DNA of 47,170 bases from Prevotellaceae bacterium (GCA_028726625.1 JAQYPT010000098.1:1-47170), one strand, 5' to 3'; numbered from the stretch's first letter, positions 9,076-17,344 are shown. A program made the numbers and translations. The notes: a model not told the origin generated them from the sequence alone.

Positions 9076-9693
9076 TTATTTCTTTGCGTCAGCTTTTTTC
9101 TTTGTGTCGATTGGCTTATAAGCCTTGTTCAAACCAGCAACCACATCCTTGGTGATGTCATAGCTCTTGTCGGCATACAGCAGATTATCTCCTGCCTTGG
9201 AAAGAATAAGACTGTATTTCTTATCCTTGTTATAGCTGGCCAAGAAGTGCTGAATGGAGTCGCGGAGAGCCTTGTTGTACTTATCGGTTTCTGTTTGAAA
9301 CTCATTGCTCAGACGCTGATTGAGCGCCTGTAGATCGGCACTCTGCTTCTGCAATCCAGCCTGAATGGATTCTGCCTGGTCACGAGTATATGCGTTTTGT
9401 TGAAGCTTCTGCTGGAAGTTTGCAGCTGCTTGCTCCAATTGTTTCTGCTTTCCAGCCAGCGTATTCTGGATGTTTTGGCCCTTCTTCTGCAAAATCAAAC
9501 TATAGTCTTTGCAGAACTTGTACTGGGTCATGATGCTGTCTACCTCAACATAGGCAATTTTCATTTCAGTAGGAACAGCAGCTGTTGTACCTTCTGACTT
9601 CTTATCAACCTGAGGTTTTGAATTGTCACATGCCGTGAAAGCCAGTGTTGCCAGTGCTGCAACCGCTACCGAACGGATAATCTTTTTCTTCAT
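9076..9693 (-). CDS. OmpH/Skp-family periplasmic chaperone, predicted lipoprotein
   Basis: The 205-residue product carries a lipoprotein signal (hydrophobic run, lipobox FTAC, Cys at about residue 22), so it is probably anchored in a membrane facing the periplasm. The body is a long glutamine- and lysine-rich helical region (about 60-160, QKKGQNIQNTLAGKQKQLEQ onward), matching the coiled-coil tentacles of Skp/OmpH, which hold unfolded outer-membrane proteins. The segment KIAYVEVDSIMTQY is the usual first strand of the family. Skp of Escherichia coli is a soluble periplasmic protein; a lipid-anchored form is common in Bacteroidota. It lies 77 bp downstream of a small membrane-protein gene that has the only clear promoter, so the two are probably co-transcribed. 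Confidence 0.85.
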   Translation of the reverse strand: MKKKIIRSVAVAALATLAFTACDNSKPQVDKKSEGTTAAVPTEMKIAYVEVDSIMTQYKFCKDYSLILQKKGQNIQNTLAGKQKQLEQAAANFQQKLQQNAYTRDQAESIQAGLQKQSADLQALNQRLSNEFQTETDKYNKALRDSIQHFLASYNKDKKYSLILSKAGDNLLYADKSYDITKDVVAGLNKAYKPIDTKKKADAKK

Positions 9694-9770
9694 TTTATAT
9701 TTTGATATTTAATTGTTTACTTATTATTTTGTCTCATGACCTGGGCAAAATGCTGCCCATGACATCCACT

Positions 9771-9965
9771 TCAAAACGCCTTGTTCTGCTTTCTTGCCTC
9801 TTTGTCTTGATCTACCACACAATGAATGCCACGCTCTTTCATGGCATCGCTATCATGTATGTGCATAGAATCGAACTTTCCATTCTTCTGAATAATCAAT
9901 TTCACAGCCATCAATGCAATACATATTGCAATTATTAACATGCTAAGAAGTAATGTTTTCAACAT
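9771..9965 (-). CDS. Conserved small single-pass membrane protein, function unknown
   Basis: A 64-residue protein with one N-terminal transmembrane segment (about residues 4-26, LLLSMLIIAICIALMAVKLI) and a short hydrophilic tail containing HIHDSDAMKERGIHCVVDQD. I recognise the pattern of one membrane helix followed by a HxxDxxAMxERGIHC motif as typical of an unnamed family in Bacteroidales. The single Cys and the two His in the tail could bind a metal or form a disulphide, but this is only a guess. It has a near-perfect promoter upstream and sits just before the OmpH-like gene, which suggests an envelope role. It is real rather than a chance frame because the promoter, start and context fit. 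Confidence 0.75.
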   Translation of the reverse strand: MLKTLLLSMLIIAICIALMAVKLIIQKNGKFDSMHIHDSDAMKERGIHCVVDQDKEARKQNKAF

Positions 9966-9972
9966 TTCTTAT

Positions 9973-9980
9973 TATATTTG
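9973..9980 (+). promoter_or_regulatory. -7 element for pepD
   Basis: Plus-strand TATATTTG matches TAnnTTTG and is followed by GC. The upstream -33 element is weak. Predicted leader to the pepD ATG is about 70 nt. It overlaps the leader of the divergent small-protein gene. Confidence 0.45.
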
Positions 9981-10007
9981 CAGTGTCACTTTGTCATTTC
10001 AATTTGG

Positions 10008-10038
10008 CAAAGGTAGTGCAAATAGAGCAATATACAAA
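10008..10038 (-). promoter_or_regulatory. Consensus promoter of the small membrane protein/OmpH operon
   Basis: Minus-strand TTTG (10035-10038), exactly 19 bp, then TACCTTTG (10008-10015). This is a full match to the Bacteroidota sigma-ABfr consensus. The transcript should start near 10001, giving a leader of about 35 nt. Confidence 0.75.
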
Positions 10039-10058
10039 ATAAAATAAGAAAAAATAGT

Positions 10059-11519
10059 ATGGAAAAGAAAGACTTACAACCAGCTAGCGTCTTCAAGCAG
10101 TTCGCCAAAATCAACGAGATACCACGCCCTTCCAAGCGTGAGGAAAAGATGATAGAATACCTCAAAGAGTTTGGCAAGAGCCATCAACTGGAAACGTCAG
10201 TAGATGAAACAGGCAACGTGATTATCCGCAAACCAGCCACCAAAGGCTACGAGGATCGTGCTACGGTGATACTCCAGAGCCACATGGACATGGTGTGTGA
10301 CAAGCTTGTGGACGTTGAGTTCGATTTCGATAAGGATGCCATTCAGACCTATATTGATGGCGAATGGCTCACCGCCAAGGGCACAACGCTCGGTGCGGAC
10401 GATGGTATCGGCGTAGCTATGGAGTTGGCTGTACTTGAAAGTGACGACATTGAACACGGCCCGATAGAATGTGTTTTCACCGTTGATGAAGAGACACAAC
10501 TAACGGGAGCGTTGGGGATGAAAGCCGGATTCATGACGGGTGATTATCTCATCAACTTAGATTCTGAAGACGAAGGCAAAATATATGTAAGCTGTGCGGG
10601 TGGCCGTAGCACCATTGCCACCTTCGACTACAAGGCAGAAGAGGCTCCAAAGAACCACTTCTTCATGCAAATCTCGCTTAAAGGTTTGGTGGGAGGTCAC
10701 TCTGGTGACGACATCAATAAGAAGCGTGCCAATGCCATCAAGGTTTTAACGAGATTCCTTTTCAACGAACAAGAGAAGTTTGATTTGCGCTTAGCAAGCT
10801 TTAATAGTGGCAAATTGCACAACGCCATCCCGCGTGATGGAAAGGTTGTGTTCGCCGTTCCCAATGATGCGAAAGAGCAAGTGCGTGCCGATTGGAATGT
10901 TTTCCATCATGACGTGATGCAAGAGTTTCATGTTACAGACACCGACATGGTGTTCAACATGGAAAGTACCGAGCCTCAACAGGTGCTTCCAAAGGACGTA
11001 AGCAGCAAACTGATACTGGCTCTGCAAGCCGTTGACAATGGCATCTTTGCCATGTGCCAAGATGAGTTGTTGGCCAATATGGTTGAAACATCAAGCAATG
11101 TGGCGGCGGTGAAGACCATGGATGGCAAGGTTGAAATCTTGTCGTCGCAACGCAGCAACGTGATGAGCAATTTGGACAACATGTGTAACACCGTGAAGGC
11201 CGCTTACCAATTGGCAGGCGCAAAGGTGGAACAAACCGATGGCTATCCAGCTTGGAACATGAACCCAGACAGCAAATTAGTAAAGCTGACGGTCGAGACT
11301 TACAAGAAATTGTTCAACAAAGAGCCAGAAGTATTGGGTATTCATGCAGGTCTTGAGTGCGGATTGTTCTCTGAACGTTATCCCCATATCGACATGGTTA
11401 GCTTCGGACCCACACTCCGTTTCGTTCATACCCCTGAGGAACGTTTGCACATCCCTACTGTACAAATGGTTTGGGATCACCTTCTTGAGATATTGAAGAA
11501 CATCCCTGTGCGCAAATAG
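10059..11519 (+). CDS. pepD: Aminoacyl-histidine dipeptidase (cytosol non-specific dipeptidase)
   Basis: A 486-residue M20-family zinc dipeptidase that cleaves a range of unblocked dipeptides, including Xaa-His, in the cytoplasm. Zinc-ligand motifs are visible in order: LQSHMDMV (His), TTLGADDGIGVAMEL (bridging Asp), VDEETQLTGALGM (catalytic and ligand Glu), and a C-terminal IHAGLECGLFSERYP with the last ligands. Length matches PepD of other bacteria. There is no signal peptide. It stands alone with its own -7 element upstream and a strong terminator right after the stop. Confidence 0.95.
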   Translation: MEKKDLQPASVFKQFAKINEIPRPSKREEKMIEYLKEFGKSHQLETSVDETGNVIIRKPATKGYEDRATVILQSHMDMVCDKLVDVEFDFDKDAIQTYIDGEWLTAKGTTLGADDGIGVAMELAVLESDDIEHGPIECVFTVDEETQLTGALGMKAGFMTGDYLINLDSEDEGKIYVSCAGGRSTIATFDYKAEEAPKNHFFMQISLKGLVGGHSGDDINKKRANAIKVLTRFLFNEQEKFDLRLASFNSGKLHNAIPRDGKVVFAVPNDAKEQVRADWNVFHHDVMQEFHVTDTDMVFNMESTEPQQVLPKDVSSKLILALQAVDNGIFAMCQDELLANMVETSSNVAAVKTMDGKVEILSSQRSNVMSNLDNMCNTVKAAYQLAGAKVEQTDGYPAWNMNPDSKLVKLTVETYKKLFNKEPEVLGIHAGLECGLFSERYPHIDMVSFGPTLRFVHTPEERLHIPTVQMVWDHLLEILKNIPVRK

Positions 11520-11534
11520 TGCGAGCAAATAGCG

Positions 11535-11578
11535 AAAATGGATTCATGGTTTCAACCGATACCGTGAATCCATTTTTC
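11535..11578 (+). terminator. Intrinsic terminator of pepD
   Basis: Arms 11535-11550 and 11561-11576 pair over 16 bp with one G-U pair, loop of 10 nt, followed by T residues. The stop codon of pepD is 16 bp upstream. It may also serve the convergent helicase gene. Confidence 0.85.
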
Positions 11579-11646
11579 ATGCTCTTTTCGCAAGTCTTTA
11601 CCAAGAAGTTAAAGACATTAAACTGAGCTTGCACCCCTCTCTACCC

Positions 11647-14361
11647 TCATTCTTCGAAGAATTGCAGTATTGGCCTCATGAAGGGAGTGATGTCGCGCGG
11701 GTGAGGACGATTGTAATAGTCTATCCTTGTGGTTGACCAAGCCACATAAAGACGTTTCTTGGCCCGCGTCATGGCTACATAAAATTTACGCTTGTCTTCT
11801 GCCAACAGCCGTTCGTTGTTTTGATTGTAGAAGTTGGGATAGCGTCCGTCAACGGCATCAAAGATGATGACATTGTCAAATTCCAGTCCTTTTGCCTTGT
11901 GAACGGTTGTCACGAAGATACGCTCTTGCAGCGTTTGACTGTTGCACAAGTCGGCCTCTTTCAACGTGTTTATTTCCGTGACGTAGGCCCACAGCTGCTC
12001 CACCAACGATGGCGCCGCTGCTTGGTCAATGATATCATCCGTGAGAAACTGCGTGATATAATGCAATTTATCTTGCGGTTCCAACAGTTTCTCGCTACAA
12101 AGAAACGCATAGAAGCGTTGCATTTCCCGCACCAATACAGGTTCATCGCCAGGTTTTTCTCGCTGATACAGCCGCTGTTTGGCCGCATTGTATATGTCTG
12201 AATAGTATTTTCGCAACACCTCTGCCCGCTTCTTGAACCACGGATGGCGTATCCATTCCAACTGAGAAGGCACCATGAGCTTGGCTTTTCCATAGCAATG
12301 GCGCACCACATTGCACGTTGCGTCAACGTCGGCATCGGCCAAATGGGCGTTTTCTCCTTCCAAATGCAACACCGAGAGCAAGTGCTTGAGCTTGTACTCA
12401 CGCAGATTTGGCTCCAACAACCGAACGAGTTTGAGCGAATCCAGATAGCGTGGACACTGCTCTTTCAACGATATGGTGGGCAAATAGCGTTGCAGATTGA
12501 AATCCAGAATGTGATAATCGTAGTCGGCATTATGTCCCAAAAGCATACTGTCGCCCACATAATCCATGAACATCTGCAACCCCTCGGCATGACTATGTAG
12601 CTCATGACGCTGCATTTCAGCAATCAATGGATTTTCAATCTCTCCCAGTTGTTGCGGGATATCACGGTCGGTTTCCATAAAAACGACAAACGACGAGCCT
12701 AGAACCACTTTCCCTTGCCGCATCCTGACAGCTGCAATCTGCACGATGTCGTCCTCAAAAACATTCAGTCCGGTGGTTTCTGTGTCGAACACTACAATAT
12801 CCTGCTGCTCGTAACACTTTACAAATTCCTGCACATAACTGCTCTCTGGATACGCCAGAAGGTCGGTTGGCAGCATCGCCCTGTCCAACAATCCCCGCAC
12901 AAAGCCACGCGCTGCCGCATTGCTCTCAAAGACATGCAGCCCCTTGAACAAGCGTGACCAACCGATGAAGTTGTGCTCGTTGGCCAAAACATTCAGATGT
13001 GCCAGCAGCAACTTCACGCCCTGCGAGGCGAATAAATCATCTCCGGACACCTTAAAATGCGATAATGACAAGTCGTTCAACGCCCTACTCATCATTTCGG
13101 CATCGGCATTGGCACTCACGATGACCGCCGTTGTTTCCCTCGAATCCGCAGCTTGCAACCGATTCACCACATCAGCGACGTCACGATATTCCGAGTCAAT
13201 GGTCACACTATCCATCACTTGCAACTCATCTCCCTTGCGTTGGGGAAGATAGTTGGTCGTTGGCAGCACGTTCTTGTCTATCCCCAGCTGCTGTTCGGCA
13301 TACACATTGAACACGTCAAGCAAGTATTGAGGGGAACGATGGTTGACAAACAGCCGGTGAACATGCCCCTCACAACGCTCCCTCAGGGCGTCCAGCGTGC
13401 TCATTTTGGCACCCATGAACGAAAAGATGGCCTGCTGCTCGTCACCCAGGTACATCACGGTGTGGAAGTCGTTACTTGTAAATCCGTCGACAAGTGCCAG
13501 CTGCAACGGGTTGAGGTCTTGCACCTCGTCAACCTGTATCCAGTCATACCGCTTCAGCTCATGCTTGTCGTCGGCCCGCAGCGCATCGTAAGTAAGCATC
13601 AACAAGTCCTCAAAATCCAGCAACTTGTTCTCTTTTTTGTATGCCATGTAATGCCGCGCCTGCTCCATCTTTTTCAGCAAGGCGCCAATATCACGCTGAC
13701 TTCCCAGGTCGTATGCCTCGGTCTGGATGAGATCCTCGTACACATCCGAATGCCTGAACACATCGAGCATCGTGGCAGGCGTCATCTCCATTCGCTGCAC
13801 TTGGCACAACGTGCGCAACGCCGTCACGTCCCTTGCCGTCACACATTCAGGATGTAGACGCAGTTTTTTGGGATGTTCATGCACCAGTTGATGGATGAAT
13901 CCCGCAAAATGAAACACCTCTATATATTCACTCTTCGCTCGATAATTCGCCTGCACCGCATATTCATCCTCATCCCGATAGCGAGCCAGGATGCTGAAAG
14001 CATCTTCATCGTCAATAACTGAACTCTCGGCTGGCACCAAACTGTTGTCGAACAAGAATTTGGAACAAAACCGATGCACGTTTCCCACATACACCTCGTT
14101 AACGCCTTCATCAGCGATATGCGCCTCAATTCGTTCTTTCATGCCACGAGCAGCGCGGTTGGTAAATGTCAAACACAGCATCTTATCGAACGGCATTCCT
14201 TGTTCGTGCGCCCTACGAATGCGCTCGGTAAGAATTTGGGTCTTGCCACATCCCGGCGGAGCCAGCACCAAGTGGTACCCTCCCTCGGCCTGTATCACCG
14301 CCTGTTGAAACCGGTCGGGCGTAAAAGTTGTCTGAATCTTATTCGTGTTCATGGTCTGCAT
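11647..14361 (-). CDS. UvrD/PcrA-like helicase with an inserted DEDDh 3'-5' exonuclease domain
   Basis: A 904-residue superfamily 1 DNA helicase. Helicase motif I is APPGCGKT (residues 34-41), Ia is LTFTNRAARGMKERI, II is WIQVDEVQDLNPLQ, III is YLGDEQQAIFSFMGA and IV is VNHRSPQYLLDVF. Between these and the C-terminal motifs V (VHKAKGLEFDNVIIFDA) and VI (YVAMTRAKKRLYVAW) a complete DnaQ-like exonuclease domain is inserted at about 520-690: Exo I FDTETTGL (Asp526, Glu528), Exo II LGHNADYDYHILDF and Exo III HLADADVDAT (His673, Asp678). All four acidic residues and the histidine are present, so both activities are predicted. It would unwind and trim DNA in repair or replication restart. The ATG at 14352 is an alternative start. 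Confidence 0.9.
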   Translation of the reverse strand: MQTMNTNKIQTTFTPDRFQQAVIQAEGGYHLVLAPPGCGKTQILTERIRRAHEQGMPFDKMLCLTFTNRAARGMKERIEAHIADEGVNEVYVGNVHRFCSKFLFDNSLVPAESSVIDDEDAFSILARYRDEDEYAVQANYRAKSEYIEVFHFAGFIHQLVHEHPKKLRLHPECVTARDVTALRTLCQVQRMEMTPATMLDVFRHSDVYEDLIQTEAYDLGSQRDIGALLKKMEQARHYMAYKKENKLLDFEDLLMLTYDALRADDKHELKRYDWIQVDEVQDLNPLQLALVDGFTSNDFHTVMYLGDEQQAIFSFMGAKMSTLDALRERCEGHVHRLFVNHRSPQYLLDVFNVYAEQQLGIDKNVLPTTNYLPQRKGDELQVMDSVTIDSEYRDVADVVNRLQAADSRETTAVIVSANADAEMMSRALNDLSLSHFKVSGDDLFASQGVKLLLAHLNVLANEHNFIGWSRLFKGLHVFESNAAARGFVRGLLDRAMLPTDLLAYPESSYVQEFVKCYEQQDIVVFDTETTGLNVFEDDIVQIAAVRMRQGKVVLGSSFVVFMETDRDIPQQLGEIENPLIAEMQRHELHSHAEGLQMFMDYVGDSMLLGHNADYDYHILDFNLQRYLPTISLKEQCPRYLDSLKLVRLLEPNLREYKLKHLLSVLHLEGENAHLADADVDATCNVVRHCYGKAKLMVPSQLEWIRHPWFKKRAEVLRKYYSDIYNAAKQRLYQREKPGDEPVLVREMQRFYAFLCSEKLLEPQDKLHYITQFLTDDIIDQAAAPSLVEQLWAYVTEINTLKEADLCNSQTLQERIFVTTVHKAKGLEFDNVIIFDAVDGRYPNFYNQNNERLLAEDKRKFYVAMTRAKKRLYVAWSTTRIDYYNRPHPRDITPFMRPILQFFEE

Positions 14362-14379
14362 CGTTCTCGTTTAATCCTA

Positions 14380-14387
14380 CAAATATA
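14380..14387 (-). promoter_or_regulatory. -7 element of the helicase-exonuclease gene
   Basis: Minus-strand TATATTTG, 18 bp before the first ATG. No clear -33 element at the usual distance. Confidence 0.4.
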
Positions 14388-14428
14388 TCATTTTTATTTG
14401 AGCTACCTAGCATTCTCCAAAAAAATAC

Positions 14429-14436
14429 TATATTTG
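14429..14436 (+). promoter_or_regulatory. -7 element of the EamA transporter gene
   Basis: Plus-strand TATATTTG followed by CAG, back to back with the divergent box at 14380-14387. Predicted transcription start is near 14443, which makes the internal ATG at 14493 a better start than that at 14454. Confidence 0.45.
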
Positions 14437-14492
14437 CAGTTGATTTGTAGACGATGAACGACCATCTACTCGCAACGCAAACCCAATTAAAC

Positions 14493-15392
14493 ATGATGAA
14501 AAATAAAAACAAAATACAGGCACACAGTGCCGTGATACTGGCCAACGTAATCTTTGGTTTAGGAGTACCCGTTACCAAACTCTTGCTCGACGAATGGGTG
14601 TCACCCATGGGATACATGTTCACTCGATGCCTGGGTGCTGCGGTGATATTCTGGTTGATTAGTCTGTTCATGCCCAAAGAGCCTGTTGAGCGCAAAGACC
14701 TACTCATCATCATGTTGGGTGGTTTGCTTGGATTCGTGGTTTCGCAAACACTCACCGCCTGGGCTTTGGTATACACCACGCCGGTTTACTTCTCACTGAT
14801 TGCCACGCTGACACCCGTTGCCACCATGCTGATGGCAGCCGTTTTTCTGAAAGAAACGCTCAATGGAAAGAAGACGATAGGGGTGCTCATCGGTATTGCC
14901 GGTGCGCTATTGATGGTTTTCATGGGCTGGCAGAGCGGCTCAGGAACCAACGACGTGCTGGGCATCTTCCTCACCATACTGAGTCTGCTCACCTGGGTCA
15001 TCTATCTGTTGATTACCCGAAACGTTTCTCAGAAGTACTCGGCCGTGACCCAGATGAAGTGGATTTTCCTCATTTCTACCCTCGCCGTGCTGCCATTTGC
15101 CGCCCCCGAGTGGGGTCAGCAGAAACTTTTCTCTGCCGCATGGGCCTGGACAGGCGTAGCCGAAATGGCCTTCATCGTGCTGTTCGCTACCGTGATGGGC
15201 TACTTTGCCATACCGTTCGCCATGCGCTACCTGCCCGCTACCACCGTAAGCATTTACACCAATCTGCAACCCGTGGTCGCTTCGTTGGTGGCCATCTACA
15301 TCGGACAGGACGTTCTGACCTGGGACAAACCGGTAGCCGGCATTCTCGTTTTGCTGAGCGCCTATATCATCACCAGAAAAAACGTGGAATGA
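14493..15392 (+). CDS. EamA/DMT-superfamily transporter
   Basis: A roughly 299-residue inner-membrane protein with about ten hydrophobic helices arranged as two EamA repeats, the classic drug/metabolite transporter architecture. Repeat 1 begins AVILANVIFGLGVPVTKLLL and repeat 2 begins near DVLGIFLTILSLLTWVIYLL; the conserved internal ATLTPVATMLMAAVFLKE and NLQPVVASLVAIYIGQD segments precede helices 5 and 10. Substrate is not predictable; relatives export amino acids or metabolites. An upstream ATG at 14454 would add 13 residues but would leave only about 11 nt of leader after the predicted transcription start, so I prefer 14493. A MITE-like element begins 6 bp after the stop. Confidence 0.88.
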   Translation: MMKNKNKIQAHSAVILANVIFGLGVPVTKLLLDEWVSPMGYMFTRCLGAAVIFWLISLFMPKEPVERKDLLIIMLGGLLGFVVSQTLTAWALVYTTPVYFSLIATLTPVATMLMAAVFLKETLNGKKTIGVLIGIAGALLMVFMGWQSGSGTNDVLGIFLTILSLLTWVIYLLITRNVSQKYSAVTQMKWIFLISTLAVLPFAAPEWGQQKLFSAAWAWTGVAEMAFIVLFATVMGYFAIPFAMRYLPATTVSIYTNLQPVVASLVAIYIGQDVLTWDKPVAGILVLLSAYIITRKNVE

Positions 15393-15397
15393 TAAAA

Positions 15398-15590
15398 GGC
15401 TGGTTCTATAAATTACCACCACACATAGTCATTAAATGTTTATGAAATACGTTTTGTTATCTTTTGGCTTCTTTTTGGTTCAAAATGCAAGTTCGTTCAG
15501 TCGTGTAGCTCGCTACACTCCTTCACTCTCTTGCATTTTGACCTCAAAAATAAGCTCAAAATCTAACAAAGCTAATTTATAGAACCAGCC
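15398..15590. mobile_element. MITE-like element with 18-bp perfect terminal inverted repeats
   Basis: Perfect 18-bp inverted repeats (GGCTGGTTCTATAAATTA at 15398-15415 and its complement at 15573-15590) bound a 193-bp segment without a coding frame. Inside lies an 11-bp perfect inverted repeat (15481-15491 with 15530-15540), and inside that a 7-bp palindrome (15503-15509 with 15512-15518), so the element is a set of nested palindromes. No long target duplication is obvious; AAA flanks both ends. It separates the EamA gene from the next small gene. It could alternatively be a large non-mobile stem-loop acting as terminator. Confidence 0.6.
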
Positions 15591-15629
15591 AAACCACAAA
15601 AACACTTTAAAATCGTACACACCAACCCC

Positions 15630-15989
15630 ATGCTCATCGTTCACAACCGATTGATACCCTTCAAAAATTATGACGCCATCAACATTCTGGGAATGTTGTT
15701 TTGCCGCAAAGGAACGACCATCACGGCCGACCTTATCCAGCATGAGCGCATCCATACCCGGCAGATGATTGAACTGGGATTTGTATTCTTCTACCTCTTC
15801 TACGTCATCGAGTGGCTCGTTCGCCTGCCGATGAGCGGGCGAGCCTACCTGAACATTTCGTTCGAGCGCGAGGCATACAGACACATGGACGACCCCAACT
15901 ATTTGCTCAACCGACGGCCATACGCTTGGGCACGCTATCTGAAAAAGCCGAGTAAACCTAGCACGAAAACCACCAGAAAATCGAATTAA
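15630..15989 (+). CDS. Small membrane protein with an HExxH motif, function unknown
   Basis: A 119-residue protein that begins MLIVHNRLIPFKNYDAINIL. It carries HERIHTRQM (an HExxH-type sequence, residues about 38-46), a membrane-associated hydrophobic segment LGFVFFYLFYVIEWLV just after it, and FEREAYRHMDD about 30 residues later, which could supply a third metal ligand. The tail is rich in Lys, Ser and Thr. Similar short proteins occur widely in Bacteroidales without a named function. The motif arrangement is like the gluzincin fold of BlaR1/M56 or M48 peptidases, but at 119 residues it would be a minimal version. Either a tiny membrane peptidase or a degenerate, non-catalytic metal binder is possible. 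The start codon was chosen because the conserved-looking N-terminus begins there. Confidence 0.7.
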   Translation: MLIVHNRLIPFKNYDAINILGMLFCRKGTTITADLIQHERIHTRQMIELGFVFFYLFYVIEWLVRLPMSGRAYLNISFEREAYRHMDDPNYLLNRRPYAWARYLKKPSKPSTKTTRKSN

Positions 15990-16047
15990 AAACGAAGGCC
16001 CTTGCCCCCATGGATGACGCCCCACAAAGGCCGCCAACCAAGGGCGT

Positions 16048-16113
16048 TGACTTTGGGCATCAATGTCTATGAGTTTAGACCCCAAAGTCATGGATATTGA
16101 CCTCAAAAGTCAA
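16048..16113. repeat. Cluster of inverted repeats around GACTTT
   Basis: A 10-bp perfect inverted repeat (16048-16057 with 16081-16090, TGACTTTGGG) is followed by a second palindromic unit at 16096-16114 (ATTGAC ... GTCAAT). It lies between two convergent genes and may act as a weak terminator or be a short dispersed repeat. The remaining bases of 15990-16203 show no gene. Confidence 0.45.
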
Positions 16114-16203
16114 TGCTTTTAGTTTCACAAGGGAAAAAAGAAGAGAATACGTGAATATCCTTTACTTCAACAGAAGTAAATAACAAGCTTTGTATCAATG
16201 GGT

Positions 16204-17313
16204 TTATAAAACGTACGGTATCAGCAAATCATCACCGGCCAGCAACACTTTCAAGCGATACTTATCGGTGTACTCCACATGCATGAGTTGTTTGGGATCG
16301 GTAGACTGCGGATCCGTCAACGCCAAGGCCACATGCCCCATGGTACGGCGAAGATTGAGTTCGACACAAGGATGGATGCACAACTCCTCGCGTTCCTCCA
16401 CCCGAACCACCATCATGTCGATGCCAAACGGCCCCACATATTTGCCTTTGAAGAGCGAACCCACCAGCGAGATAACATGCGCCTGAATGAAATCGAGCAA
16501 TTCGAGAGGTACATACCGCGCCATCATGTCGCGTTTCACCGCCTCCGAAGCGATGACGTTACCCGTATAAGCGCCATGAACTGTTGAGAACAGTGACAGA
16601 CCAAGATATGCCACACGGCCGTTGTCCATGGCCATGAATTCCATTCCAAAATCACAGACCTTATTATATTGCGGTTCTATCATGATGCCACCCTGCTTTT
16701 TGATGAGGTTTCGGCACCACCCTTCAACATGGCCGCTGAAATCATGGTCTACATATCTCAACCCCCTACCGCTACTGCTCCAGGGTGCCTTCAATACAAA
16801 TCGCTCACCGTCGGCCATGAGTCGGTCGGCCAACTGAGCGGCATCACCCGAGAAAAAAGTGCTGGTTCCCACGAAACGTTCGTGTGATGCTGCAAGAACA
16901 GGCAGCAAATGGGTTGCAGCGAACGTGCGACTGCTCAGTTTGCGAATAACATCCAATTGCTTGGCCGTGGGCACTGTTTGTCTGAACGTCGCGTTGGACG
17001 ACACTAAATAGTGACACAACGACCTGTTCCACCCCCAAGGTTCGACCTTCACCGTGGAGAAATCGATGGGAACACGGCACAAATCGGCATGCGAAATAAA
17101 CAACACATCATGCACCAAACCGCCAAGACGGCGTGCCGATTCGAGTGCAGCCGACACGTCATCCACCAGCACCATGTCACCATCGTCAGCCCACAGAGCC
17201 GGCAGATAGCCCAGGTCGGCACGCAATTCGCGTGCAGCATGCGGAGCTGTGAAAGCATCCATGTTGGACGCCAATGCTACATCGTGATCTGGATTGAAGA
17301 TATGTAATTTCAT
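16204..17313 (-). CDS. ATP-grasp domain protein of unknown substrate
   Basis: A 369-residue cytoplasmic protein. The N-terminus MKLHIFNPDHDVALASN is distinctive. The middle shows an ATP-grasp nucleotide-binding segment, FVLKAPWSSSGRGLRYVD (about residues 195-212), and the C-terminal part shows GPFGIDMMVVR and CIHPCVELNLRRTMGHVA, the expected metal-binding Asp...Glu-x-Asn of an ATP-grasp ligase. Such enzymes join a carboxylate to an amine or thiol through an acyl-phosphate. The substrate is not inferable, and the neighbours (a DMT transporter, a small membrane protein, an AAA ATPase) do not form an obvious pathway. I recognise it as a Bacteroidales-type orphan family, not a known biosynthetic ligase such as PurK or Ddl. 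Confidence 0.8.
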   Translation of the reverse strand: MKLHIFNPDHDVALASNMDAFTAPHAARELRADLGYLPALWADDGDMVLVDDVSAALESARRLGGLVHDVLFISHADLCRVPIDFSTVKVEPWGWNRSLCHYLVSSNATFRQTVPTAKQLDVIRKLSSRTFAATHLLPVLAASHERFVGTSTFFSGDAAQLADRLMADGERFVLKAPWSSSGRGLRYVDHDFSGHVEGWCRNLIKKQGGIMIEPQYNKVCDFGMEFMAMDNGRVAYLGLSLFSTVHGAYTGNVIASEAVKRDMMARYVPLELLDFIQAHVISLVGSLFKGKYVGPFGIDMMVVRVEEREELCIHPCVELNLRRTMGHVALALTDPQSTDPKQLMHVEYTDKYRLKVLLAGDDLLIPYVL

Positions 17314-17344
17314 TGTCAGAAAGCCTCATTCTTTTAACTGGGTA

